A stretch of 64,000 bases of DNA, taken from Mytilus californianus (taxonomy: Eukaryota; Mollusca; Bivalvia; Mytilida; Mytilidae). The notes under the pieces are model-generated. The model was not told the origin of the DNA and made no database searches. It saw only the letters and a list, made by a program, of their open reading frames with translations. The position numbers were made by a program, and so were the translations under genes. The DNA is taken from the NCBI RefSeq assembly GCF_021869535.1, contig NW_026262659.1, positions 1,302,001 through 1,366,000 of the forward strand, given 5' to 3'. Of this stretch, positions 19,262 through 32,039 are shown one piece after another. Position 1 is the first letter of the stretch; each line of letters starts with the position of its first letter.

Positions 19262-21048
19262 TTCTAAATCAAATTACAAAATAGATATAATAATAACAGC
19301 AGAAAAGCAATGAATTTATTGAATCCCATGTAATTCCGCACATTTTGGTTATATACACGACACTATAGCTCTAAGGAGAGGCGGCGGCGGATTTGCAAAT
19401 GAGTGTTTTGCAAATTAAGAGTGTCCAGTGTTTTTAGCTTAATGTAATTCAATAGTAAAACCAGAAAACATTCTCTATTCAAATGCATAAAAATAAAATA
19501 AATTGTTGATGTTTAGGTAACAAAAATGATAAAAGTTCTTTCTTCTGTCTCCCTTTATCATCATCTTCTGTCATTTTTGTTTGTTTGTAAAATACTGTTA
19601 AAGTCCACACATGTTTGAATAAGCTCTACTTTAGTTCAGAACATGTCCTTTAAAATGTTGGTTATCATATGTTATCTGTTTAAAACATAAATATATTGAA
19701 TTTAATGTTAAATTTTTTTTTTTTAATTTTTTATAACAGGGGTCTTTCATTAGCTGATTTTTTTTTTGCCTATAGAGATTGGTCATTGGTAAACTTGCAT
19801 GGTTATATAGCTTGTCTGTTTTGAATTGTTATTTTGGTAACTATTTGGTTTTACATTTTGTGTTGCAATTTCAAATTTTTAAATCTTTTCAAACATTGTA
19901 TAAATTTAAAGTGCAGATGACTTGACACGAGTTGCCATTGGTATCGATACCTTTTGTATTAGTTGTAATGCAAATAAGAGGATACATCAGAATTGAAAAG
20001 AACCGAATGAATAAAAGATACAAACTCAAAGAAAATGCTTAAAAGGATTCAAACATGTAGAAATAGTCTCTTCTATCAACAACCAGGAAACATTTTCAAA
20101 ACAAGGACGAATAAGCACAAAAATAATATGCCAAGGAGTGCAACAAAAACAACATAGTTCATTTTTTCCATTTGGCTCCCTCACAAGTGAATATAGGTTA
20201 TTGTGATCACAGCTTATACTTCCTTAGATAAACATGAAATGTTCATATGTATTTAGAGTTGTATTATCACGTTGTGTCACATGGTTGTATCTTTTACGTG
20301 AAGAGTGAACGGAACGTGACTATTTTGTTTCTGTTCGTTTAACGTGCTGCCCAGGACACGTGAATATCACGTGATTCCTATGTTGAAATCATATTGAAGA
20401 GTTCTAGAAGTTTCAAATGGAAGAATACTTTGCAATATCATTTCCAGGGAAAAAAATATTACAGTATGTGTTCCTAACGAAAACAACGGTATAGAATATC
20501 TGTTCCAACAAGTACAGATATATTGGCATTGTTTATAACAAAGTTTCATGGGAAAATTCTGTTAGGTTGAACAAATATACTTTGACAGCACATATTTTTT
20601 GCATAATATTTTTGATTCCTATATTACATGATTCAAAGCAAAATAACATGATTTGGAACAAAATGATTCATGATAAACCTTTATCAAATTTTCCGTTTAT
20701 GAAAATATAAATTATTACGAAACTAGGGTTTTAACTCCACGAACACCCACAGGTAAAAGTTGACCTTCTACGGATTTGGTTATTATTTCTGGGTCCTTTT
20801 TGGCCATATAGCTCCTCAAATGTTTTGGAACTTATACACCGTTGGCTTTCAAATACTTGGCTCTGAACGTTCTTGATAAAGGTTAATCCAGAAAAGTTCA
20901 TCGGACACATGAAATTTATAAATTGGCGTTTTCATTTGTTACAGCCTTGGGTCGATAACTCTACTGGTAGACTATTAAATTCCTGAGATGCAATGAAAAC
21001 AAAATACGGCGTAAAAGTCACTGACCTATATATGCTACACTGGCAAAA
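19262..21048. other. No gene recognised
   Basis: AT-rich. A further AATCCCATG word at 19321 follows the palindrome array. At 20240-20380 several CACGTG/ACGTGA words cluster (GTTGTGTCACATG, GGACACGTGAATATCACGTG). They may be transcription-factor sites or chance. 20935-21048 is a repeat-like flank of the next element. Confidence 0.45.
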
Positions 21049-21560
21049 ATGCCACACATGTGTACATGCGTGACACATGTGTTTCACATGCGTGTCACAC
21101 GCATGTGAAAGAGACGTTTCATGCCACGCATGTGACACATGTGTGAAAAACACATGTGATACGCATGATACACACATGTGATCATGCGTTTCACATGTGA
21201 ATTACATGCGTAAGGAAATACACCTGTGATACATGCGTGATTACTACATGTAAAAGGCATGGTGCCTGTATTAAATATTTTTCAAAATATCCTCCTATTT
21301 GTCCAATTACCATGATTGTTGACATGTATCTCAGTTCTCATGTGAATTACATGCAATTTCTAACACATGCGTTATACATGTGTTTTCTCTATATATACAC
21401 AGGCAAATTTTGTTCACGTAAATTTCATGTAAGATTTACCTCAAACAAGCTTATACATGAAACTCTCGTGCAATTAATGTTAAATTTTTCATGTGAAACT
21501 AACGTGAATCAAGCTTTCATGTTAATTTTTCTAAAATGAAATTAAGGTGAATTGAGCATC
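21049..21560 (+). repeat. CATG-word array element, copy 1
   Basis: Starts with the hairpin-like GGCAAAAATGCC and then a run of CATG-centred words (CACATGTG, ACATGCGT, CGCATGTG). I count 17 CATG in about 205 bp, often 10-11 bp apart (range about 8-20). It passes into degenerate words and ends with a TTCATGTGAAACTAACGTGAA type region. The copy at 52128-52487 is the same element in reverse orientation, with the same beginning (GGCAAAAATGCCACACATG) and the same join to ACAGGCAAATTTTGTT. Order and spacing of the words differ between copies, so the array evolves by unit turnover while its flanks are conserved. Confidence 0.8.
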
Positions 21561-22916
21561 AATCACACAAATTCACTGTATTTGAGCATATTTTAGATAA
21601 GTTAATGCTAATCTAGTACACATTCTATTTTGATATATATAAATATTCTTCTTGGTCTTGACTATGTGTTCATACTTCCATTATATTTTACTTTCTTGAA
21701 CCTTAAACTATACAAAAAATATTTATCTATCAACTCCCAACTCACAATATCTCCAATGCAAGAGATAAGATGCAATAAAACAAAGAAGGCAAGCAAATAT
21801 CCAGGTCACCTTAGTTCATTCCTAGAATTTTTTTTCGGTTATGTTCAAGTCTCAATACTTTTTTAAAAGTGATGTAAGGATTGGTGATTCATTTATAGAA
21901 TATGTATGCACTGATGTATATTTCATTTTTAATATGTATGTACAAGTCATTTTGTGGTTATCAGTCATGAGACAATCCAATTACATTATGGAAATTGTCT
22001 TTAATACTTGCAAATTTTTCTTTTGAAAGTTTTGAAGAAAAAAAGTAGTTCACCCTGCCACATATTCATGTGCCTGTTTCAAGCCAGGAACCTTTTCAGT
22101 GGTTGTCTAAAGTCGCATCCTAATAAAAAAAAATATTTAAAGAATTTGGTGTTGATGGCAGCTCTTTGATTGGCATAGACTCTGGTTAAGTAGATCATGA
22201 CATTGTTTAGACACCTGTTCATTGGTAAGGACTGTATGTTAGCACCTTAATGCCTTTCATGTGTTTTTGTTGTATAGCTGTCTGATTTATTTATACCTTA
22301 TATCTCATTGTATTAATAAACTGAAATAGAAAGTTCTGTGAAATATATTTTGATATACCATATTGAAAGTCTTGCTGTTAGTTTCAACCATTTCCTTCTT
22401 ATTTCATATATGTATTTCAGTTTTTCATTTTAACACCAATCTTAAGGTTAAGGCAAAAAGAAAACAAATGTTGACAAACAACAGGCATATACCATTAGGA
22501 GATCTCAAAGTTTGGCTGCACAATAAACTAAAAATTCTTGTTATTTCAAATATTTATATAAAATTCAGTTTTAAAACATGCATTTTCCATTTTTAAACTG
22601 TAATTGTCATGTTGGCACAATAATTTGAATTTCAATTGTATTATATTCTGAGAGTACTTGTGGTTGAAAAAATATACAATTCCATGTGTTTTAGATTTCT
22701 TGAATACACCACTCCCATATAATGACTACATGTCTGTTAGTAATGTTTAAGAGTTCTCTCCTGCATGTAATTGCTATTTGTATCCAAGGCTTCCTTCATA
22801 CATTTGCACATATCCTTCTAAGATGTTGCTTGAATGATAAAATCCTGTAATACATTATCAGCCATCAAACTCTTGGAATACAGTTGCTGTAATAAAAAAA
22901 ATAATCTGTAATCACA
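21561..22916. other. AT-rich stretch, no gene recognised
   Basis: Frames of 61-78 codons at 21630-22596 are short, have no motif, and lie in AT-rich DNA. 22050-22110 contains a small piece of family C (GTGCCTGTTTCAAGCCAGGA). Confidence 0.5.
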
Positions 22917-23903
22917 GAGATATGTCTCGCTTTTTGGTAATTTCGATAATGCAAATGTTGAAATTAAAATAGCAACACTTTAACATGTAAGATTTGCAAA
23001 TATTCAAAGTCAATGAACCATGACTAAAGGTACATGGCTAAACAATCTCCATGGAAATTAGATGTGCCAATGCTTATACAACGCATACCAAATACCATTG
23101 ACTTATCATAAGTAGTTCCCTTTAAAAAACCTAAACACAAACTAATACATGTAAACTAAGAAAATTTAAAAGTCAATAAACGATAACTGAGGGGGCCCGG
23201 TCAAATAATCTCCATGGTAATGAGATGTGCCAATGCTAATACAATTGCATACCAAATATCATTGACTTACCACTAGTGGTTTCCCATGAGCCGACCTAAT
23301 CACAAACTAATACATGAAAACTTAAGCAAAAGTTTCAAAGTCAATAGACCATGACTGAGGGGGCAGGGCCAAATAATCTCCATGGAAATGAGATATGTTA
23401 ATGTATATACAACTGCATACCAATTATCATTAACTTATCACTAGTGGTTCCCCATAAACTGATCTATTCACAAACTAATACATGAAAACTAAGCAAAAAT
23501 TTAGAAGTCAATAGACCAAGACTGAGAGGGCGGGACCAAATAATCTCCATGGAAATGAGATATGCCAATGCTTATACAACTGCATACCAATCATAATTAA
23601 CTTACCACTAGTGGTTCTCCATAAACTGACCTAATCACAAACTAATACATGAAGACTAAGCAAGAGTTTCAAAGTCAATAGACCATAACTGAGGGGGGCG
23701 GGGCCAAATAATCTCCATGGTAATGAGATGTGCCAATACTATTACAACTGCATACCAAATATCTTTGATTTACCACTTGTGGTTCACTATAAAGTAAACC
23801 TAATCACAAACTAATACATTGTTAACGCCGCCGTCGTCACCAACACGAGAAACAGCATACCTATGTCTCGCTTTTTGACTCCATCAAGCGAGACAAAAAC
23901 AGC
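22917..23903 (+). repeat. Family D repeat: ~165-bp tandem units between TATGTCTCGCTTTTTG ends
   Basis: Both ends carry ATATGTCTCGCTTTTTG-like words (22920 and 23863) in the same orientation, and the right one is followed by an inverted AAGCGAGACA. Five or so units between them each contain AATAATCTCCATGG, GAGATGTGCCAATG, ACTGCATACCAA and CACAAACTAATACATG. A GCCGCCGTCGTCACC motif sits near the right end, as in other families here. Non-coding. Confidence 0.7.
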
Positions 23904-24055
23904 ATATATTTTTTGTAAAACATACATCAAATATTGGCTTACCAATCAGAGAAAATGATAACATCAATTTAATCTCCAATGATTTACCAAACTTACATAT
24001 ATATTATATATATATATATATTGGAGTGGAATATGAAAGTTGTTGTTTATCATAT

Positions 24056-24257
24056 TTATTTTTCGTTTAATGTCTTTTACGTAAATTGGAATTGTTTTAC
24101 ATCTGTCATTTCAGGACCTTTTATAGCTTGCTAGATGCAGTATCAGTTTTGCTCATTGTTGAAAGCTGTTCATACAGTGATCTATAGTTGCTAACATTCA
24201 GTCATTTGGACTCTGGTGGATAGTTGTCTCATTGGCAATAATACTACATCTTCTCAT
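24056..24257 (+). repeat. Family C fragment (right end)
   Basis: Diverged match to the last 200 bp of family C: GGAATTGTTTTACAT, GACCTTTTATAGCT, TTTGCTCATTGTTGAA, TGTCTCATTGGCAATAATAC, CATCTTCT. Confidence 0.65.
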
Positions 24258-24775
24258 TTTTATCAAAAAAAATTAATAATGAAAACTAACTCTATTCATG
24301 CATGTGTACTACACATTACCTGTATATATAATATATACTAGAATACTCCCGGGACATCATGGGGTCGTGACTGAAGCAAACTACCTTAGCCTTATTTTTA
24401 GCCTGGATTTTAAGTTTTTGTTTTGTCATCTAATAATGTCATGCTGGTCATTAGGTGCACAGTTTTCTCTGCTTTCAAAATCTTTCTTTTTGAACCTTTC
24501 AACCCAGAACTTGTTAATTATTTGTAGTAATAATTATGTGGAAAACAAATGGGCCTGGAATGGTGTAATTTTTAATCAACACCATTGTCCTATATATATA
24601 AGTTATATATAAAGTTGAATTCTTTGAATCGTCATTTTTATGTCATGCCGGCTCACAAATTGGACCTTGTTATTTTAGTATTATAGATCTAGATTACTAA
24701 GTGCCTATAGAAACACATTTCCTCATTTTTCAAGCCCCTTTCTTACATGTCTTAACCTCATTTAAATTACAATAC
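24258..24775. other. No gene recognised
   Basis: The 104-codon plus-strand frame at 24298-24612 has no recognisable domain and overlaps low-complexity TATA sequence. I do not support it as a gene. Confidence 0.4.
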
Positions 24776-25749
24776 CAACTAAAGGCTCCAAGGAGCCTAT
24801 GTCGCTCACCTGATATTTTTTTAATTTTACAATTGATGCATGAAATAATGCAACCGTTATACTTTTGCTTTAGTTTCAAAGATATAAGTCAAAAACTGCA
24901 TTCTTCCCCCTATGTTCTATTTTTAAACTAGATACCCTAATGCTTATTATGGCCAAGTTTGGTTAAATTTGTCTCAGTTGTTTAAGGAGAAGACTTTTGT
25001 AAAAGATAACAAAAATTTACGAAAAATTGTTAAATTTGACTTTAAAGTGCAATAACTCCTTATGGGGTCAATTGACCATTTTGATCCTGTTGACTTTTTT
25101 GTGAATCTTATTTTGCTGAACATTATTGCTGTTTACAGTTTATCTCTATCTATTAAAATGTTCAAGATAATAACCAATAAAATGCTTCGCTGGGCGCAGC
25201 TTGATACGACCGCAGAGGTCGAACCCTGAACAGTTGGGGCAAGTATGGACACAACATTCAAGCTTGATACAGCTCTGAATTTGGATTGTTATTAAATATT
25301 TGACACAGCATAGGTTTCTGACACAGAAAGAATGTGGTCTAAGAACTTCAATTTTTTTAATTTACCTATTATGGTCCAATGTCCAAAATCAAAATACATG
25401 GTTAGATTCAGCATATCAAAGAACCCCATATGTTGAAATCAAACAAAGTTTAATTTTGGACCCCAACTTGGACAAACTTGAAAACTGGTCCCATAATCAA
25501 AAATCTAAACACATGTTTAGATTCAGCATATCAAAGAACCCCATATATTCAATTTTTGTTGAAATCAAACTAAGTTTAATTTTGGACCCTTTGGACCTTA
25601 ATGTAGACTAATTTAAAAAACGGGACCCAAAATTAAAAATCTAAATACACGGTTAGATTTGGCATAACAAATAAATAAATGTGGTCAAAGATTTTACAAA
25701 TCTAATGCGCCATACTGGTCTTCCTTTATAAATATGCATTTCTTTAAAC

Positions 25750-25824
25750 ATAATTTAAAAGCAGTGTAAGGGAAGTAACCAAAACGTTGTTTTGGATTAC
25801 CTCCCTTACACTGTTTTAAATTAT
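25750..25824. repeat. Foldback unit 1 (75 bp)
   Basis: ATAATTTAAAAGCAGTGTAA near the left is answered by TTACACTGTTTTAAATTAT at the right, with GGGA/TCCC continuing the stem. It is almost the same sequence as the unit at 25854. Confidence 0.8.
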
Positions 25825-25853
25825 CTTAATTGTTCATTAACCATTACTTTATA

Positions 25854-25931
25854 CATAATTTAAAAGCAGTGTAAGGGAGATAATTTCAATGATGTATTTG
25901 ATTTATCTCCCTTACACTGCTTTAAATTATG
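25854..25931. repeat. Foldback unit 2 (78 bp)
   Basis: Arms of about 30 bp (CATAATTTAAAAGCAGTG... with ...CACTGCTTTAAATTATG, one A fewer on the right) enclose an 18-20 bp loop. Two adjacent copies 30 bp apart suggest a small foldback MITE that duplicated locally. Confidence 0.8.
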
Positions 25932-26859
25932 TTTTGTACTAAAGTATTTGTCCATTAATGAGGACAACCTTGTTTTTCCCCCTTTTTTGCCTCTAATTCT
26001 TAAACGGTTTGAGCAATAACCCCCCAAAGCAAATCCTAACCATCCCTTTGTGGTATGGAAACTTGTAGTATAATTTCAGAGAGATCCATACACCGTTCCA
26101 CAGTTATTGTCTGGAAACTAGAAAATGCTTATTTTTGGCCCCTAATTCCTTAACTGTTAGTACCATAACCCCCAAAATCAATCCCCACCTTCCTTTTGTG
26201 GTATTGAACCTTATGGTAAAATTTCATAGAGATCCATTCACTTAAACTAAAGTTAGAGTGCGAAAACTAATGTGTCTTCGGACGACGACGACGACAACGC
26301 CAACGTCATACCAATATACGACCACAAAAAAATTTTTGCGGTCGTATAAAAACTGCAAAATTTCCTTAAAATTACCAATTCAGGGGTAGCAACCCAACAA
26401 TGGGTTGTCTGATGCGTCTGAAAATTTCAGCACAGATAATTCTTCACCTGATGAACATTTTAACCCTGTCAGATTTGCTCTAAATGCTTTGGTTTCAGTG
26501 ACATGAGAGATATAAGCAAAAAACTGCATTTTACCCCCATGTTCTATTTTTAGCAATAGCGGCCATCTTGGTTGATGGGCAGGGTCATCGGAAACATTTT
26601 TTAAACTAGATACCATAAAGATGATTTAGGCCAAGTTTGGTTTTATTTAGCCCAGTAGTTTCAGATGAGAAGATTTTTGTAAAAGTTAATGGACAACGAA
26701 GATGACGGTGACAGACGACGACAGACGCCAAGTGATGAGAAAAGCTCACTTGGCCCTATTAGCTCTATGCATTCTGTAAACATCTAGTAACAAAATTTGT
26801 GATTTATCTTCTATAGGGGTATAAATTGTTTATCTGCACTACTTTTTGATTACCTCTGC

Positions 26860-27095
26860 TGTGGAGGTTCATTATGGTTGAAATTTGCTATGGAAGCTGG
26901 AATTTGTAAACATTTCAGATGAAAATCAAAATGTTCTGAAACTTTTTGGTAATGTTGCAGTTGTTTGTATGTACATTTATTAATTATAATAGAAGAACAT
27001 AGTTCCAATGTCCCCATTATTGATCGTCCTGAATATGCATGAAATATTTGCCACTGGACGTTTAGCAACTAACAATCAATCAATCAATCCCCATT
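26860..27095 (+). repeat. Possible non-LTR 3' tail with (CAAT)n end
   Basis: Ends GCCACTGGACGTTTAGCAAC then (AATC)n. Nearly the same CCACTGGACGTTATGCTAC followed by AATCAATCAA occurs at 58345-58385. A conserved stem followed by a short tandem tail is typical of the 3' ends of some non-LTR retrotransposons or SINEs. Assignment is by architecture only. Confidence 0.45.
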
Positions 27096-27194
27096 ATTGC
27101 ACATATTTTTTCTATTCAAAGTATAAGGGCAATAACTAAAAAAAGCACTTTTTTATGTTAAAATCCAGCAGCTACCACCATTGACCTCCCTTTT

Positions 27195-27840
27195 TGTCGA
27201 GCCTTTGACTTTTGTCGAAAAAGTGAGACATAGCGATCCTACATTCCGTCGTCTGCGGCGTCCACAAATATTCACTCTGTGGTTAAAGTTTTTGAAATTT
27301 TAATAACTTTCTTAAACTATGATCCTGGATTTCTACCAAACTTGGACAGAAGCTTGTTTATGATCATAAGAAAGTATCCAAAGTAAATTTTGTAAAAAAA
27401 AAATCCTGTTTTTCCATATTTTACTTATAAATGGACTTAGTTTTTATGCCAAGAAACATTACATTCACTCTGTGGTTAAATTTTTCAAAATATTAATAAC
27501 TTTCTTAAACTATCCTGGATGTTTACCAAACTTGGACAGAAGCTTGTTTATGATCAAAAGCTAGTATCTAGAAGGAAATTTTGTTAAAATTGTGTACCTG
27601 TTCATCCGTACTTTACTTATAAATGGACTTAGTTTTTCTTCCAATTAACATTACATACAGTTTGCAGTTAAAGATTTAAAACATTTATTTGATTCATAAA
27701 CCATCCTGGATTTTTACCAAACTTGGACAGAAGCTTCTTACAATCAAAAGATAGTATCGAAAGGAATATTTTTATTAATTTCTTTCCTCATTTTTGTTGA
27801 GCCTACGATTAACAGCAAAAGTAGGCGAGACACTGGGTTC
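27195..27840 (+). repeat. Family E repeat: three ~180-bp units between TCGAGCC...GCGAGACA ends
   Basis: The left end TGTCGAGCCTTTGACTTTTG runs into GTGAGACATAGCGATCC and a TCGTCTGCGGCGTCC motif. Three tandem units share ACCAAACTTGGACAGAAGC, TAACTTTCTTAAACTA and TATAAATGGACTTAG. The right end is TTGTTGAGCCTACGATTAAC then GTAGGCGAGACACTG. The end design resembles families B and D. Confidence 0.65.
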
Positions 27841-29366
27841 TGCAGAACCCTTACAAATGTTTTGAAATTGCCTTGGAATTCAGTACTTTTGTTATACCAT
27901 TTGGAAATTAAATACTGTATTAAACAAATACATACCAGTTACATTTATATATACTGTAGCTATAGGATCTCCTCAATATCTAATCCTGTTGTTAATTTCA
28001 TTTAAACATATAATGTATATAGCTTCCCTTCCACTTACATCTGAGGAGCTAATTCTGAAAATTAAAATTCCTGTGATTATCATATAAAATCTTAACCTGA
28101 TGCAGTCTGCTTTCCAATAAGAATAAATTAGGAATACAGTTATCACTTGGCAAAGAGAGAGAAAACAAGTGATATTTTTATATTATAACCAATACTGCAC
28201 ATGGTACATTTGTAATTGGTACATCACTAGTTTTTTGGATTGGATTGTTGCTCACTTTGTCAGGATCTTTTATAGCTGACTATATGGTATAGTTTTGTTC
28301 ATTGTTGAAGGTCATACAGGAGTAACAGGACCTAAAATTTTTTACATCCTCTTCGACAAATGGAAAGTTTTCTCATTGACAATCCTACCATACATTGTAA
28401 GACCTTATTTCTAAAATACTAAAAAATTTCAATCTGTGACAATAACATTTTATTAATTTAATAAGTTAATCTGATCAACATTATGAAGCAATATGTTCAA
28501 AACACTCTGTCATTGTCTGACAGCGATCAAAGTAATTTTAACTCCTATGACAATGTACAATGATGTATATATATGTGCAAGACTCAAAACTTAATCACAA
28601 TTTAAATTCATACATATATCCATATACATTTACAAGGTACTTAATAAATCAGTGAGACTGACGCATAAAATGTAGGTAAAAAAATATACTTTTTGTTGGA
28701 TCCTGCATCATAATTATAACAAGTTAAATGGAGGCAAGTCATAATCATTGAGTACATGTACATTATATTTGAACTTAAAGTAAAGGATAATCTGAGTGTA
28801 GTCTCTAATCAGTAATGAAGCCACACAACACTGTGTGACAACAGTGACATATAAGTCTCCCATAGACATGATAGATGCACATACTATTATTTTAGGTCTT
28901 TTGTATATATATGTTAAGGTTACTTAGAATTGGCTGTTGACATACATGTACACATGGACTGTCAGGCATGGAGTCATTGGACCCTAGGTAGTAGGTTACT
29001 CAAGTCCATTATCAGTCACTATCAATAGTCAACTCCTCTGTCCATTTGTTGTAATACAATGTACTGCTGAAAGGGAGAAAACAGTACTTTATTAATAGCA
29101 TGTGGATGCAAGACTATAATAAGTATTCAAAGAGTTTTGCAAACAATTAGCTTATACATTTAGGAGATATCTGTATTTACCTAGTGATGTGACAGTAAAA
29201 TCAAGTTTAACCAAGGCCAAGCTTAAAATACAATACAGTTATCTACATTCTAATGCAGCATATTAAAATAAATACCATTTAACAAATATTTTGGCATAAA
29301 ATTAAATAAATAAAAAAGTCCGCGAAACTGTTGCATTGTCTTTAGCAACTAAACAATGTGACATCA
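27841..29366. other. No gene; one family C fragment
   Basis: 28236-28395 is a diverged family C right end (GGATCTTTTATAGCTGACTA, CATTGTTGAAGGTCATAC, CTCATTGACAATCCTACCA). The rest is AT-rich with no coding frame over 60 codons. Confidence 0.5.
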
Positions 29367-30525
29367 TATGTATGCCCCCGCTTGCATATCATATAGTTAT
29401 AAAGGGACATAACTGAAGAACGGTAAAAGTGACGCTACCCAAAAATTTTGTGGTAATAAGCATTGTGTGTAAGTCTCATAACATTTGGTTGAGGCTAACT
29501 TAAGTAGAGAACAGAAACTAAAAATTCAGCAATTTTTCTATTTGTAAACACGCATAACTCTAGAACGGTTGTGTATAAGTTTTATAACATTTGGTTGAGA
29601 CAAACTAAAGTTAGAGAATGGAAACGAAAAAAACAGCAATTTTTATGTTTATAAAGGGACATAACTAAAGAATGGTAAAAGTGTCGCCACCAAATTTCGT
29701 ACTTAATCTGTATTCTGTAGTAAAAAGCATTGTGTATATATAAGTTTCATAACATTTGGTTGAGGCAAACTAAAGTTAGAAAACGAAAACAAAAAATTTG
29801 TACTTGATCTTAGTTGTGTTAATGAATATTGTGTATAGGTTTCATAATGTTTGGTTGGGGCAAACTTAAGTTACAAAATGGAAACTAAAAATTTTGCAAT
29901 CTTTCGATTTATAAAGGGGCATAACTCAATAATGGTTAAAGTGACACTACCCAAATTCAACTTGATCTGTGTTTTATCAGTGGAAGTCAAAATTAAACAT
30001 TACATTGTATAAAGCATTGATTGTAGCTGATTCATCTTTAATCATGGACAAAGAAAGATAACTCCAATTTTAAAAATAACTTGATATTTAGAAGAAAATA
30101 AATTTTTTTCAATTTTTCCATTTATAAAGGGGCATAACTCTAGAACGGTTAAAGTGACGCCACCAAAATTCAAACTTAATCTGTGTTTTGTGATAATAAG
30201 CATTGTGTATAAGTTTCATAACATTTGGTTGAGGCAAACTTAAGTTAGAGAACGGAAACTAAAAATTTTGCAATTTTTCCATTTATAATGGGGCATAACT
30301 CTAGAACGGTTAAAGTGACGCCACCAAAATTCAAACTTGATCTGTGTTTTGTGGTAATAAGCATTGTGTATAAGTTTCACAACATTTGGTTGAGACAAAC
30401 TCAAGTTAGAGAACGGAAACCAATTATGGGATGTACGGACGGACGGATGGACGTATGGACGTACGTATGTACAGACGGACAAGGGTAAAACTTAATGCCC
30501 CCACCGCTACAGCGGGGGCATAAAA
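29367..30525 (+). repeat. Family F element: ~165-bp tandem core, ACGG microsatellite, GCGGGGGCATA terminus
   Basis: The left end has TATGCCCCCGC (29371), and the right end the inverse GCGGGGGCATA (30512-30522), the latter within a hairpin CCCCCACCGCTACAGCGGGGG. Core units contain GGGGCATAACTCTAGAACGG, AAGCATTGTGTATAAG and TTTGGTTGAGGCAAACT. Just before the right end is a GGACGGACGGATGGACG microsatellite. This combination is what I recall for bivalve pearl elements. The short ORFs on both strands near 30240-30488 are repeat translations. Confidence 0.7.
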
Positions 30526-32039
30526 AGATATTGCAACAGATTGATCAATAAAAGGGGTTAAAAGGCTCATAATGATGTTTCATTTGAAATTTACTAATCT
30601 TACACAATTATATTTAGTCTGTATTTATTAATTCATTCTTTTTGGCATGTGTTTTATATGAAGCTGATTTTTTCTGCTTTCTTTTGCATGTTATTTCATG
30701 AAGATACGCTGAAAAATAGCTAATTCATGAAAAAGAAACTGAGACCACTGTTTCGTTATATGAATTCACTTTTGATGACTGCCTTTAATAATTTGAATTT
30801 ATATTGATTTAAGATTTTCAGAATACTGTTATTTTCAGTTTAATTATCAAGGAAGACATATTAAACAAAGTTTTAAATCCACTTTTTACGATGGTTCAAG
30901 GGATTACAAAGCTGTCTCAAGAGAAGGTTTGTTGACACCAAACAACCAAAAAATGTCCTGAGGGATTTGGACCAAATAATCTCTATGGAAATGAGAAGTG
31001 CATATCCTACTATAACTGCACACCAAATATTATTGACTTTATATATATAATTACCATAAGTTATTTCTTGGTTTCCTTAAACTGACCTCATCACGAATAT
31101 CAACAATTTTTTTATGACTATGCCTCTATTGAAAACAGCATGCCTAAGCCACAACTTCATAACAGTTGTGGCTAGACAAAAAAGAACAAGCAATGTAGCG
31201 ATTAAGAGAGCTTTGAATGCAATTTTCTATAAAAATGACCTGTAAAAAAATTAAATTTGTCACTTCTAACATGGATAATTTTCGAACTTGCCCACAACAA
31301 GAATCAAGCTTTAAACTCTACGACCTCAAACTTTTAAAAAAATCTTCGAAATTACATGTACAGAGTCTGACAAGAAAAAATTATTCAAACATGTCATAGT
31401 TATCATTTTCATTACATACCTCTCATCACAAAATTATTCATTGACTACTGCTCCTCATATGCACATAAATCAATAGGACGATCTATGACTCCACTATATA
31501 ATCTAGAAAGCAATGCCTCAAATGAATTCTGTTCTGTTGCTTAGCTTTTCCTACTTCTCAAAGTAATTGTACTTTCATTGAAAAAGCTAAAATAAATAAT
31601 GTTTAATAAAATGAAGTTATAATACAATGTATCTGTCAAAATTGCCTGTAATATTTTAATCTGGCAAAATTGGCTTGGTTTGTTCTTTTAAAACTAGACC
31701 AACAAACTTTCCCTGAAAAAATGACTATAAAAAAGTATTTAATCATTTTAATAATGTTCTAATCCATCATATAAATTCCATATGACCCTTAAATGAAGGG
31801 ATGAACAAGAGTGATTATATATTACAGGATCTCTGCATATGTCATGATTTATATAATGCCAATCTTTGGGGATTAACATGATTAAGTTATTTTAATAATC
31901 ATGATACTTTGAAATTTTAAGTTATTCAAAGTTACACCAAAAGTTGGACTATTTTACATAAGGTAGTATCTGAGAAATGGACTAAACCAGGCAAGGTTTG
32001 GTGGTAAATACATTGTACATGTACCTTGTTTTTGGCTTT
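30526..32039. other. No gene; single unit related to family D
   Basis: 30955-31180 carries GGACCAAATAATCTCTATGG, GAGAAGTGCATA, ACTGCACACCAAAT and ACAGCATGCC, a single diverged unit of family D with its right end. The remainder is non-coding. Confidence 0.5.

Larger units (their letters stand above)
25184..26351 (+). repeat. Family A copy inside family H
   Basis: The left end GCTGGGCGCAGCTTGATACG with GACCGCAGAGGTCGAACC matches 40991 on. The right 380 bp (25975-26351) hold two ~150-bp units and the GACGACGACGAC to GCGGTCGTATA terminus. The middle (about 25390-25970) differs from the other copies and includes three TTTTGGACC-type direct repeats and two hairpin units. Confidence 0.65.
24776..26757 (+). 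repeat. Family H repeat, split by a family A insertion
   Basis: The left part (24776-25183) starts AAGGCTCCAAGGAGCCTATG, an inverted-repeat end, and the right part (26352-26757) ends ACGACGACAGACGCC then AAGTGATGAGAAAAGCTCACTTGG. The two halves share core words (AAAAACTGCATT, CCCCATGTTCTATTTTTA, GGCCAAGTTTGGTT), so each holds about one tandem unit. Family A sits between them after the word AATAAAA. Confidence 0.6.

Noticed and set aside
20240..20380. Promoter with clustered CACGTG E-boxes
   Set aside because: Only a few words in AT-rich DNA and no gene nearby to regulate.
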